Shown here: positions 38,601 to 46,633 of the stretch, piece after piece
Layout: every line of letters starts with the position of its first letter
How positions within the stretch are numbered: the first letter of the stretch is position 1
Assembly (NCBI GenBank): GCA_019425015.1
Contig: JAHYYJ010000008.1
Location: 63,889-127,888, forward strand
Source of the DNA: Collinsella sp.
GTDB taxonomy: Bacteria > Actinomycetota > Coriobacteriia > Coriobacteriales > Coriobacteriaceae
DNA: 64,000 nucleotides
Direction: 5' to 3'
Translations under genes and position numbers: made by a program
The notes under the pieces: model-generated
Databases searched by the model: none
What the model saw: only the letters and a program-made list of their open reading frames with translations
What the model was told of the DNA's origin: nothing

Positions 38601-39836
38601 CTAGACCTCCTTGCACGCATTGATGCCCGGCGTGTAGCCGCCAAACGGGTCGTCGATGGAGCACACGCCCGAAGGGGCAAGCGGATCGCGCTTACCGGCA
38701 AGCTTGTCATGATGCATGGTCTCGATATAGGCAAGCACCAGCGGCGCCACGCCCTTCGCGTCGTTTTTGACGACGGGCTCGCTCATGTAGTAGCCAAACG
38801 TGCCCTCGCGGTGCGCGGTGTTGCCAAGACCCGCCACCAGGCAGATGTTGTCGAGCGCCAGCTGTCCGTCGCGCTCGGACAGGCACGTGTCGCAGATGCC
38901 GTCAAACGCACGGCGGCCGTACTGGTAGTAGCGCTCGCCCAGCACGCCCAGGCGCACGCCCTTCATGATGGCGTTGGCAAAGATGGCGCTGCCCGACTCC
39001 TCCAGATAGTTGGGGGCGATATTGGGCAGGTTGATGACCTGGTGCCACATACCGGTCTTCTCGTCCTGATACGGCAGCATGGCGTCGATCAGGTCGTGGA
39101 ACATCTTGCGGATCTCGTCCTTCTCGGCCGACATCGAAGGCGGCATGAGCTCCCAGGTATCGATGAGCGCCATGGCAAACCAGCCCTCGGCGCGCAACCA
39201 GAAGTTGGCCGAAAGGCCGGTGACGGGATCGCACCAGAACTGCTTGCGGCTCGCGTCGTAGGCGTGATAGTACAGGCCGTTGAGGGGGTTGCGCATCAAA
39301 TCGTGCACCACTTGGAACATATGGAAGCTATCCGAGCAGGCACGGCGGTTGTGGAAGCTCAGCTCGTACTGCATGTAGAACGGCTGCGCCATGTACATGC
39401 CGTCGAGCCAGATCTGGTTGGGGTAGACGGCCTTGTGCCAAAACACACCCTCTTTGGTACGCGGCTGGGTTTCGAGCTGACGATAGATGGTATCCATGGC
39501 GGCACGGTACTTGGGCTTGCCCACCAGGTCATAGAGTTTGTAGAGGGTTTTGCCCGCGTTGACGTTGTCGAGGTTGTACTCCTGGGGATCGTAATGCTTG
39601 ATGGTGCCGTCATCCTGGACAAAGAAGTCGATATAGTCGTCGGCGAAGGTCAGGTAACGCTGCTCGCCGGTGATCTCGTACAGCTCGATGAGTGCCTTGA
39701 TCATGCAGCCGTCAATGTAATTCCAGGTGTTCTCCTTGCCGGCGCGAAGCTTTTCGATATTCCAGGCCGGCGCCTGAGGCGTAGAGGTCTCGATCAACTG
39801 CTCGATATAACGGTCCAGAATCTGATTGCAACCCAT
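38601..39836 (-). CDS. GH105 unsaturated (rhamno)galacturonyl hydrolase
   Basis: A 411-residue (alpha/alpha)6-barrel hydrolase that releases 4-deoxy-4,5-unsaturated galacturonate from ends of lyase-cut pectin fragments. Family marks: WNYIDGCMIKALIELYE; VYPNQIWLDGMYMAQPF with the catalytic Asp (equivalent to Asp143 of YteR); FWLRAEGWFAMALID. No signal peptide: it acts on imported oligosaccharides. Its product feeds DhuI-KduD-KdgK. No pectate lyase is encoded in the window, so the unsaturated substrate must come from elsewhere in the genome or from other organisms. It is first in an operon with the TIM-barrel and GltD-like genes, behind paired TGAACGTT operators. Confidence 0.9.
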   Translation of the reverse strand: MGCNQILDRYIEQLIETSTPQAPAWNIEKLRAGKENTWNYIDGCMIKALIELYEITGEQRYLTFADDYIDFFVQDDGTIKHYDPQEYNLDNVNAGKTLYKLYDLVGKPKYRAAMDTIYRQLETQPRTKEGVFWHKAVYPNQIWLDGMYMAQPFYMQYELSFHNRRACSDSFHMFQVVHDLMRNPLNGLYYHAYDASRKQFWCDPVTGLSANFWLRAEGWFAMALIDTWELMPPSMSAEKDEIRKMFHDLIDAMLPYQDEKTGMWHQVINLPNIAPNYLEESGSAIFANAIMKGVRLGVLGERYYQYGRRAFDGICDTCLSERDGQLALDNICLVAGLGNTAHREGTFGYYMSEPVVKNDAKGVAPLVLAYIETMHHDKLAGKRDPLAPSGVCSIDDPFGGYTPGINACKEV

Positions 39837-39863
39837 TGCTGTCCCCTCTGACGTTATTGATGG

Positions 39864-39928
39864 GTGAACGTTTCCCCTAGTGTAACGCGAACGGGGATTA
39901 TAGGGTGAACGTTAACCCTATAATCCCC
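39864..39928 (-). promoter_or_regulatory. GH105 operon promoter with paired operators
   Basis: TGAACGTTTC (39865-39874) and TGAACGTTAA (39906-39915) are centred 41 bp apart. The second sits inside a perfect 13-bp-arm palindrome, GGGGATTATAGGG with CCCTATAATCCCC (39893-39928). On the minus strand TTCACC overlaps the distal site and TACACT follows after 19 bp, so the two operators bracket the core promoter. Confidence 0.65.
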
Positions 39929-39943
39929 GTGAACGGCAAACTT

Positions 39944-40612
39944 TTAACGGCAATCGGCGGTGAGGCCCGCAGCGATGCGATGCGCCAGGCGCTCATAGCC
40001 GGCAGGGCTGTAATGCAGACCGTCCGGCATGTAGAGCTCGCGGTGCTCCGGCAAAAACGGGCTGATGCCGCTTTGCGCATACAGGTCGATCACCGGCACC
40101 GAGTAGCGATCGCAGACCTCCAGCATCGCGCGCACATAGGCGTCTTGCGTCAGGCCCAGATGGTTGGCCTCGTTGCTTGCCGGAATATCCTTCTCGTGTT
40201 TGCCGCTCGTCTTGCACGGCGTCATAAACACCAGCTTTGCCTGAGGCGAGCGCACCGTGATGGTGCGGATCAGGTAGTCGAGCGCACCGTAGAACTCGTG
40301 CACGTCCGTGCTGCCCAGCTCTCCCAGCGGCACGTTACGGCTAAAGTCGTTAACGCCGCCAAAGACGATGCAGATATCTGCCGTGTGATCGATGCCGTCC
40401 AAGCGCTCGACAAACGAATCGCTACGGTCGGCCTTGACGGCAATACGCGAACCCTTAATACCAAAGTTCTCGATCGTAGCGCCGCCCAGCAGCGCACCCA
40501 GGTGCGAGGTCCAAGAGATGTCGTTGCCTCCCCCGCCGCATCCGTTATCGCCCCAGGTGGTCGAATCGCCAAAGCAGCAGATGGTCGATTCGCTCAAGTT
40601 TTTCGTTTCCAT
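39944..40612 (-). CDS. SGNH/GDSL-type esterase
   Basis: A 222-residue SGNH hydrolase without signal peptide. Block I is CFGDSTTWGDNG (nucleophile Ser), block III FGGVNDFSRN, block V MPDGLHYSPAGYERLA with Asp and His. In pectin loci such proteins remove acetyl groups from homogalacturonan or rhamnogalacturonan oligosaccharides; that role is by context. The ATG at 40612 has GAGGAG upstream; a much longer frame is open but non-conserved. It follows the acetylesterase end of the pectinesterase fusion by about 70 bp. Confidence 0.83.
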   Translation of the reverse strand: METKNLSESTICCFGDSTTWGDNGCGGGGNDISWTSHLGALLGGATIENFGIKGSRIAVKADRSDSFVERLDGIDHTADICIVFGGVNDFSRNVPLGELGSTDVHEFYGALDYLIRTITVRSPQAKLVFMTPCKTSGKHEKDIPASNEANHLGLTQDAYVRAMLEVCDRYSVPVIDLYAQSGISPFLPEHRELYMPDGLHYSPAGYERLAHRIAAGLTADCR

Positions 40613-40680
40613 ATTCTTCTCCTCACCCGCACGCCGGCGGTCATACAGGTACATACCGTTCATTCGCAACATCCGAGGGG

Positions 40681-41217
40681 CTATGCGTGGGCGCATTCCG
40701 CAACTTGCGAATCGAGCCATTCGATATCCTCGGCAAGATGCGCCACGCCCAGGTGGTGTCCACCCGGGCAGACCTCGTGCAGAAGGTTTTCGTCCTTGCC
40801 CAGCAGCGCGTAGGCGTCGCGAACGATATCGAGCTGCTCGTCTACGTTCGCAAGCCCGCGGGCGCCGTTGAGATGGTCTTTCTCGCAGCTCTGAACCAAG
40901 AGCGGCCGTGGCGCGACAAGCGATGCAATGTCGCCCATGTCGAGCAGACGCCAGAGTCCAGGCGTGTAATTGCAGCTGCAATTGCCGTTGAGGTGCAGTA
41001 GCGAATCATCAACGCCGTACAGATAGCCCGAGACAAACGCCTTGCGCACGCGCGGGTCGAGCGCGGACAGGTACAACGTCATGTAACCGCCGCCCGAAAA
41101 ACCAAAGCAGCCCAGGTCGCCCATGGCAATGTCACCGCGTGTCTCCAAGTAATCAATCAAGCGCATGTTGTCCCAGGCGTTGAGGCCCGCGACCGTAAGA
41201 CCCAGCGGCTCGGCCAT
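40681..41217 (-). CDS. C-terminal half of acetyl-esterase-like alpha/beta hydrolase (separated by frameshift)
   Basis: A 178-residue frame carrying the C-terminal half of an alpha/beta hydrolase: GLTVAGLNAWDNMRLIDYLE, the nucleophile elbow LGCFGFSGGGYMTLYLS, a DHLNGARG acid loop and GGHHLGVAH with the catalytic His. The N-terminal half of the same fold is at the end of the pectinesterase frame just upstream, and the two overlap out of frame between 41153 and 41217. Removing one base near 41225-41245 would join them into one 723-residue protein. It may be expressed as a separate chain from an internal ATG, or be the broken end of a fusion gene. Confidence 0.75.
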   Translation of the reverse strand: MAEPLGLTVAGLNAWDNMRLIDYLETRGDIAMGDLGCFGFSGGGYMTLYLSALDPRVRKAFVSGYLYGVDDSLLHLNGNCSCNYTPGLWRLLDMGDIASLVAPRPLLVQSCEKDHLNGARGLANVDEQLDIVRDAYALLGKDENLLHEVCPGGHHLGVAHLAEDIEWLDSQVAECAHA

Positions 41218-42853
41218 ACGTGATACGTGCTTGATTCAGACACGTACCGCGCAGGTAGCTGTTCTCGTCGTCGCCCTGACCCTTCCAGTCACGACGGTAT
41301 CCCCAACCACGCGCATCGGGGCAGACGGTCACGTAACCCATGCGCGCCAAACGCAGACCGTAGTCGTAATTGAACTTACGCACGGCATCGTCGACCGCCG
41401 GCACGCCCGCAACGCCGGCTATGCTTGCAGCACCCGCCCCCTGGTGACCATGCGGGCAGATATAGCAGCGCTTGAGTCCCCGCTCGTCAAGCTTGGGGCG
41501 GGACGGCTCCAACAGGTAAAACGGCATCCACACATCGTGCTCAACCTGCAACACCGCATGAGTACGCACGATGCTGCCGGCAACCCGTACGCGATTGAGC
41601 TCACGAATCTCAATCGGGGCGCGGTCCATAAGCGAAAGACCCAAAATATCGTACAGACGAGTCCTGGTCGCAGCCTTCCATGCCTCAAAGTCTGTGGGAG
41701 TCTTGCCCGTAAATGCGGCCGAGCGCCCCTCGCGCTTCAGTCGGGCGCGCAGCGCAGGTTCGTCCTCGTAGTACGTCTCGATGTGCACGGTGCGGCCATT
41801 GGCAGATAGCCCGGCCGTCTCTACCGCATCACCGTCGCCGCCCTCGGGATCCCAACCATCCGTGCCGGCAAGCACTCGGTCACGCGCATAGCGTTCGGAA
41901 TCCTGACCGGTCAGGCAATGCGCCCACGGCACCCAAGCGGCAGTATCGACCGCCGGGCCAAACAGGGCACCGCCGGCATACAGGGTGCCGTCATGTGCCG
42001 CTGGCTTATTCCAATCCCACCAACCCTCGAGTGAAATATGGGGGCCCAGCCAGCATTCGAGCAAAACGGTCTGGGCCCACTCGCGCCATGGACGACCCAG
42101 ATAGACCGATCCGGGGGCAATGCCCTCATCGGCTGTAAACGAACAGCCATGAAACACAAATCCGTACGGCTCGCCCTGAGGCGTGGAGGCTGCCGTTACA
42201 TACCCGTTGACATCCATATCGCGGTTGAGCGAGCGAATCTCACACCCCTCAAAGTAGGCACGCGCGCCGCCAAAGATAAAGTCGACATCGCCCTCGATCC
42301 GGCAACGTCGAAAATACTGCCGCCCCACGCGGCGCGGGGCGAACTGCTTGGGGCCTATAAAGCCGCCCGGCTTGGCCTCGCGCAGCGGCAGCGGCCCCAA
42401 AAAGAGCGTGTCCTGGTGTCCCTTAATGCAGCAGGCATCGACAACCAGGCGGTCACCATCGGCATACAGGGCAATCGCCTGACCGACCTCGCGCCCATCA
42501 CCGGCGTTGTTTTCGATTGTTAGACCCGCAAGCGTCACGTCGTCGGCATCGACCGGCACCGTGTACGTACGGAAGGTGCCGAGTCTTCCATCCTGGCCGC
42601 TACCATCTTCCGAAGGCATCTTGGCACCCAGGCCTCCCACGATACGCACGCTGTCGGCCGTCTCGCCCTCGAGCGTCACATGCGGACGACGAATTTCGAC
42701 CCGTTCGCGGTACTCACCCGGCGCCACCAGCACGCGCACCGGCACGGTCGCATCGGGCACACACCGCTCCGCCGCCTCGAGCGCCGCCGAAATGCTGCGA
42801 TACGCGCCTTCGCGTTCGAGCGATACCTCAAAGAGCTGTTCTTTACCACTCAT
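41153..42853 (-). CDS. Pectinesterase fused to N-terminal part of acetyl-esterase-like hydrolase (frameshifted)
   Basis: Residues about 1-330 are a CE8 pectin methylesterase with right-handed beta-helix: VRVLVAPGEYRERVEI, IKGHQDTLFLG, DVDFIFGGARAYFEGCEI (catalytic Asp), GYVTAASTPQG and YLGRPWREWAQTVLLEC. It removes methyl esters from galacturonan. From about residue 380 it continues as an acetyl-esterase-like alpha/beta hydrolase (CYICPHGHQGAG, VTVCPDARGWGYRRDW) but leaves frame after SYLRGTCLNQ and stops. The catalytic Ser of that domain is in the next frame. No signal peptide, so it is cytoplasmic. The pectinesterase half should be intact even if the esterase half is lost. Confidence 0.85.
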   Translation of the reverse strand: MSGKEQLFEVSLEREGAYRSISAALEAAERCVPDATVPVRVLVAPGEYRERVEIRRPHVTLEGETADSVRIVGGLGAKMPSEDGSGQDGRLGTFRTYTVPVDADDVTLAGLTIENNAGDGREVGQAIALYADGDRLVVDACCIKGHQDTLFLGPLPLREAKPGGFIGPKQFAPRRVGRQYFRRCRIEGDVDFIFGGARAYFEGCEIRSLNRDMDVNGYVTAASTPQGEPYGFVFHGCSFTADEGIAPGSVYLGRPWREWAQTVLLECWLGPHISLEGWWDWNKPAAHDGTLYAGGALFGPAVDTAAWVPWAHCLTGQDSERYARDRVLAGTDGWDPEGGDGDAVETAGLSANGRTVHIETYYEDEPALRARLKREGRSAAFTGKTPTDFEAWKAATRTRLYDILGLSLMDRAPIEIRELNRVRVAGSIVRTHAVLQVEHDVWMPFYLLEPSRPKLDERGLKRCYICPHGHQGAGAASIAGVAGVPAVDDAVRKFNYDYGLRLARMGYVTVCPDARGWGYRRDWKGQGDDENSYLRGTCLNQARITYGRAAGSYGRGPQRLGQHALD

Positions 42854-42911
42854 CTGTCATTACGCTTTCTGTCACAGAACACCCACCATGCAATGCCGGC
42901 ACCTATAGATT

Positions 42912-42947
42912 GCGTGCGACAGCCGGGCAGACCCGACCGTCGCACGC
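42912..42947. terminator. Hairpin between GH28 and pectinesterase genes
   Basis: The stem GCGTGCGAC with GTCGCACGC around an 18-base loop; no T-run. It may only be an mRNA stability element inside the operon. Confidence 0.35.
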
Positions 42948-42984
42948 CTCAACATGCCGTATTCACTTGTGCAGGAGCACTACC

Positions 42985-44580
42985 CTACGCGCGGATAACC
43001 TTGTCGACGTTTTGCAGCTGCAGCTCGTCGCCATCCTGACCCTCGATGCGCACGTTCTGCAGGTCGAGGACTTTCACGTTCTGCGCGATGATGCCCTGGC
43101 GCACCATGGGCTCCACGCCGCAGGCCATGGCCGGCACAAAGGGCTCGGCATCGGCGGCAAAGGTCACATGGACATCCTGGAACGTCAGGCGCGTCACCTT
43201 GCTCTCGGGAAGGCCCGTGATATAGGCCGCGGCCGCATGGCAGTTGGTGGCCTCGATATCGCAAAACGTCGTGGCGCCAAAGCCGGGCGTACGGTCGTCG
43301 ACGGGCAGCGCCTCGAGAGACTGCACGTAGTCGGTCTTGCCGTCCTTGTCGCAGAAGTAGAACGAGTTGACCACGAAGGGCGTGAGCACCTTATCCATGC
43401 GAATGTGCTCGAAGGTGATGCCCTCGTTGACGGCGTCCTTGCCGCGTCCGCGGCGTGTCTTGACGCGCAGGCCGCGGTCGGTGCGCTCAAAGAGGCACTT
43501 GCTCACGGTGAGGTCCTTGATGCCGCCGGCGGCCTCGGATCCCAGCACCACGGCGCCGTGGCCGTCGTGCATGTAGCAGTGCGAGATCAGCACGTCGTGC
43601 GTGGCGGGACGGAGCTCGGGTTCAATGCCCAGTTTGCCGCTCTTGATGGCGATGCAGTCGTCGCCCACCGAGAACTGACAGCCAAGGATGCGGACAAAAC
43701 CGCAGCTCTCGGGATCGAAACCGTCGGTGTTGTGGGAGTTCTTGGGACCCTCGATGGACAGGCACAGGGCATCGACGTGCTCGCACAGAATGGGATGGAT
43801 ATTCCACGCCGGGCTGTTGCGCACGGTAAAGCCGGCAAGACTCACGTTTTCGCACTCGGACAGGATAATCATGCGCGGGCGGGCGATCTCGCGGCCCTCC
43901 TCGGGACGGAAGATGTTCTTAAAGTCCTTGTTCCACCAGTTGTCCTCGGCAAAATCGGTCTGGCCGTCGATGGCGCCGCGGCCATAGATGCACACGTCGT
44001 GCACGCTCAGGCCCGTAAAGGTCGAACAGTAGGTCGAGAAGCTCTCGCCCTCCCAACGGCCCAGGGGCAGCATATCGGTGCCGGCGTACCCAGCCCCCTC
44101 GTCACCCGTGACCGTGCCCGGAATGTAGGCAAGCGCGGCGCGGTCGTGGCGGGCCAGCAGCACCGCGCCCTCGGCAAGCTCGATGTTGACATTGCTCTTA
44201 AGGAAGAGGGACTTGATGCGGTAGTTGCCGGCGGGGATCAGCACGCGCCCGCCCTTGGGGCAGGCCATGATGGCAGCCTGAATGTTGGTGGTGTCATCGT
44301 GCTCGGCATCGCCCTTGGCTCCGCAGTCGCGAACGTTGATGGTAAAGGGCTCCGCCGGCGTGGTGACGCCTACGCTCAACTCGCGCTCGCCGCAGACAAA
44401 GCGGATCAGGTTGCGCTTGCCGGGAGTCAGGCCATCGACATAGGTCTCGACCGTATTCGTGGTACCGGCGGGCTCATCGTTGACAAAGATCTCCCACGTA
44501 TCGGCACAGGTAAAGTAGCCGCCATCGTCGAGCTCGATAACGGCCGCGCGGGCATTGCGCCAGATAACGTTCGTCTCCAT
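42985..44580 (-). CDS. GH28 polygalacturonase (exo/oligogalacturonide type)
   Basis: A 531-residue beta-helix hydrolase. All four GH28 motifs are visible: NTDGFD, GDDCIAIKSG (catalytic Asp pair), GHGAVVLGSE and RGLRVKTRRGRG. An N-terminal segment of about 85 residues (FTCADTWEIFVNDEPAG, TYVDGLTPGKRNLIRF) looks like an Fn3-type domain, as found in exo-acting bacterial GH28 enzymes. There is no signal peptide, so it should release galacturonate from short imported oligomers, feeding UxaC. ATG at 44580 with GGGAGAG upstream. It is followed by the pectinesterase and SGNH genes on the same strand. Confidence 0.93.
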   Translation of the reverse strand: METNVIWRNARAAVIELDDGGYFTCADTWEIFVNDEPAGTTNTVETYVDGLTPGKRNLIRFVCGERELSVGVTTPAEPFTINVRDCGAKGDAEHDDTTNIQAAIMACPKGGRVLIPAGNYRIKSLFLKSNVNIELAEGAVLLARHDRAALAYIPGTVTGDEGAGYAGTDMLPLGRWEGESFSTYCSTFTGLSVHDVCIYGRGAIDGQTDFAEDNWWNKDFKNIFRPEEGREIARPRMIILSECENVSLAGFTVRNSPAWNIHPILCEHVDALCLSIEGPKNSHNTDGFDPESCGFVRILGCQFSVGDDCIAIKSGKLGIEPELRPATHDVLISHCYMHDGHGAVVLGSEAAGGIKDLTVSKCLFERTDRGLRVKTRRGRGKDAVNEGITFEHIRMDKVLTPFVVNSFYFCDKDGKTDYVQSLEALPVDDRTPGFGATTFCDIEATNCHAAAAYITGLPESKVTRLTFQDVHVTFAADAEPFVPAMACGVEPMVRQGIIAQNVKVLDLQNVRIEGQDGDELQLQNVDKVIRA

Positions 44581-44629
44581 GGGTCTCTCCCTCAAATGTA
44601 ATCAGAAGTTCATACTAGTCGTTTTTAAA

Positions 44630-44672
44630 AAAGGGCCGTACCCGCCGGTGGATCTCCGGTGGCACGGCCCTG
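44630..44672 (-). terminator. Terminator of GPH transporter gene
   Basis: A stem of AGGGCCGT with ACGGCCCT plus an inner hairpin, followed on the minus strand by TTTTTT. It lies between the transporter stop and the GH28 start, so GH28 needs its own promoter or read-through. Confidence 0.8.
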
Positions 44673-44694
44673 TGGTTTGGACGATGCGCCTGCC

Positions 44695-46254
44695 CTACTC
44701 GGCGGGAATTACGCTGCCGTCCTGGAAGCCAACATTGTTGTGGGCGAAGCAGTCCTCGTACTTAAAGCCGGAGAGTTCCTCGCAAAGCGCCTTGACCTCG
44801 GGCTTGACGTCGGCCATCTTGCCACCCTCCTTGACACGGTGGATCTCGTCGCAAAGGATGTCGCACTGCTCCTTGTCAATCTTGATGCCGCGGGCAAGGA
44901 CGGCCGCGAGCAGGAAGAAGCCGGCGCAGCCGATGAGCATGTAGCCGCAAATGTACAGAGGCACGGTGGCGGGCTGGGTCACGGCGTCGCTGTTGCCGGC
45001 GGTCTGAATGAAGCCGGAGGCAGCAAGGACGATAGCCCATACGTTGACGGCAACAGCCTGGGCGATCTGCTGGCAGAGCTGCTGTGCGGAGCTGTAGATG
45101 CCCTCGCGACGACGCAGGGTGATGAGCTCATCGACATCGGGGATGTAGTTGAGCAGAACATCGGGCAGATACTGGAAGCCAACGTAGAAGAACTTCCAGA
45201 TGGCGAAGATGATGGGGTAGGCGATCATGGCGATGGCGACCGTGGAGGTGCCGTTGATCTGACCAAAGGCGAAGTAGTTGTAGGCGATGATGCACGCGGC
45301 GCAACCGACGTTTGCCAGGTACCAAGACTTGTGGAAGCCCTTCTTGGCCATGAGGGCGACCCAGATGGCGGTGCAGACGATAGCGACGACCTTGCCGGGC
45401 ATCTCCATCACGGACTCGTAGGACTTAGGAATCTGCAGACAGTAGACGATGAAGAAGGACAGGCACGCAGACCAGCAGGCAGCAGCGAGCTTCGTGGAGA
45501 CCTGTGCATACAGGACCTTGCGGAAGGACTTGTTGCGGAAGGTAGAGATAACGTCGATGAAGAACTTCTTGATACCCTCGCCGACGCTCTCGATCTTCTC
45601 CTGAGCGACCTCCTCGGGGGTGTGCTCCCACGTAGACAGGTACACGCACAGCAGCGAGATTGCCATGACCGAAGCGTTGATCGTAGCGATGATGAAGTAG
45701 CTGAACGGGTTGGTCTCGCCGAAGGTGCCAAAGCCAAAGCCGACGAGTGCTGCCATCAGGAAGCCGGCGGCGTTACCAAAGAGGTGCTTGTAGCCGGTGA
45801 GGTACGTACGCTCCTTGAAGTCGTCGGTCATCTCGATGGTCAGCGGCGACAGGTTGGCGGTGCAGAACGTGTACGCGACGTTGTAGATCAGGTACAGCGC
45901 AAAGTAGTACGGGAAACCGAACGGCGTGGCGACGAAGATGAGCGGCTCGGCGACCATCATCGGGATAGCCAGCAAAATCCAGAAACGGCGACGACCAAAG
46001 ATGCGGCCAATCTTGGTGGCATAGAAGTTATCGGCCACAAAACCCATCAGCGGGCAAAGAATGGCGTTGAGATAGATGGCGAACGAGCTGATGAGCGCGG
46101 CCTCGCCTGCGGACAGGCCGCACTCCGTTGACAGGAACAGCACCATATAGCTGTGCGTAAAGCTCAGGGCGCCGGAGTTGAGCATACCGCCCATGCCAAA
46201 GCCCAAGCGCGTCCAGAATGTGATCTTGCGCTTTTTACCGATCTTGTTAGTCAT
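44695..46254 (-). CDS. MFS/GPH-type glycoside (oligogalacturonide) symporter
   Basis: A 519-residue membrane protein with about 12 spans, related to glycoside-pentoside-hexuronide cation symporters: FGMGGMLNSGALSF, MGFVADNFYATKIGRIFGRRRFW and YLIYNVAYTFCTANLSPLTIEM in the first half. The C-terminal 75 residues are a soluble tail (DVKPEVKALCEELSGFKYED). It is the only glycan importer in the locus and is followed by GH28 and esterase genes, so it probably imports galacturonides or galacturonate by cation symport. ATG at 46254 with AGGGAG upstream. Two TGAACGTT operators bracket its predicted promoter. Confidence 0.85.
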   Translation of the reverse strand: MTNKIGKKRKITFWTRLGFGMGGMLNSGALSFTHSYMVLFLSTECGLSAGEAALISSFAIYLNAILCPLMGFVADNFYATKIGRIFGRRRFWILLAIPMMVAEPLIFVATPFGFPYYFALYLIYNVAYTFCTANLSPLTIEMTDDFKERTYLTGYKHLFGNAAGFLMAALVGFGFGTFGETNPFSYFIIATINASVMAISLLCVYLSTWEHTPEEVAQEKIESVGEGIKKFFIDVISTFRNKSFRKVLYAQVSTKLAAACWSACLSFFIVYCLQIPKSYESVMEMPGKVVAIVCTAIWVALMAKKGFHKSWYLANVGCAACIIAYNYFAFGQINGTSTVAIAMIAYPIIFAIWKFFYVGFQYLPDVLLNYIPDVDELITLRRREGIYSSAQQLCQQIAQAVAVNVWAIVLAASGFIQTAGNSDAVTQPATVPLYICGYMLIGCAGFFLLAAVLARGIKIDKEQCDILCDEIHRVKEGGKMADVKPEVKALCEELSGFKYEDCFAHNNVGFQDGSVIPAE

Positions 46255-46340
46255 CGAGCTCCCTCTCTTTTCTCGATTGTCTTGTAACAAGACATTGGAG
46301 TCCATACCGATGTCTGTCTGCATGTCGTCCGCTCGTAGGG

Positions 46341-46390
46341 TGAACGTTTAGCTAGATTATGCGCGATTGCTTATGATAGGTGAACGTTCA
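46341..46390 (-). promoter_or_regulatory. Transporter promoter with paired TGAACGTT operators
   Basis: TGAACGTTTA (46341-46350) and TGAACGTTCA (46381-46390) have centres 40 bp apart. On the minus strand TTCACC overlaps the distal site and CATAAT follows after 17 bp, with the proximal site just downstream. Confidence 0.7.
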
Positions 46391-46405
46391 CTTGTATATT
46401 ATCCT

Positions 46406-46510
46406 TGAACGGTCGTTTTTTGCCGTTAAACGGACATCTGACTTGAAAAAAATCACGATTACATGGGTATTGAGTGGGTTTAAATTTGAGGTCGATTAGG
46501 TGAACGTTTA
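46406..46510. promoter_or_regulatory. TGAACGG hairpin copy 3 and a further TGAACGTTTA site
   Basis: 46406-46433 is a TGAACGG hairpin-family member (TGAACGGTCG, T-run, TGCCGTTAAACGG). 46501-46510 is a third TGAACGTTTA operator-like site. The bases between are AT-rich with no gene. With the operator pair and the uxaA terminator this accounts for the 380-bp gap. Confidence 0.5.
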
Positions 46511-46565
46511 TTGTTTTCGCCGCTCCCGTACCATCAGGAAGACACGCCCGAACAGACAGAACAAA

Positions 46566-46600
46566 CATGGCCCCGCCGGGAACACTCCCGACGGGGCCAT
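46566..46600 (-). terminator. Terminator of uxaCBA
   Basis: The stem CATGGCCCCG region with CGGGGCCAT, an inner CCGGG/CCCG pair, then a T-rich stretch on the minus strand, 33 bp after the uxaA stop. Confidence 0.65.
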
Positions 46601-46633
46601 GGTCAACAGTGGCCTATGCGAATCCATTTGCCG

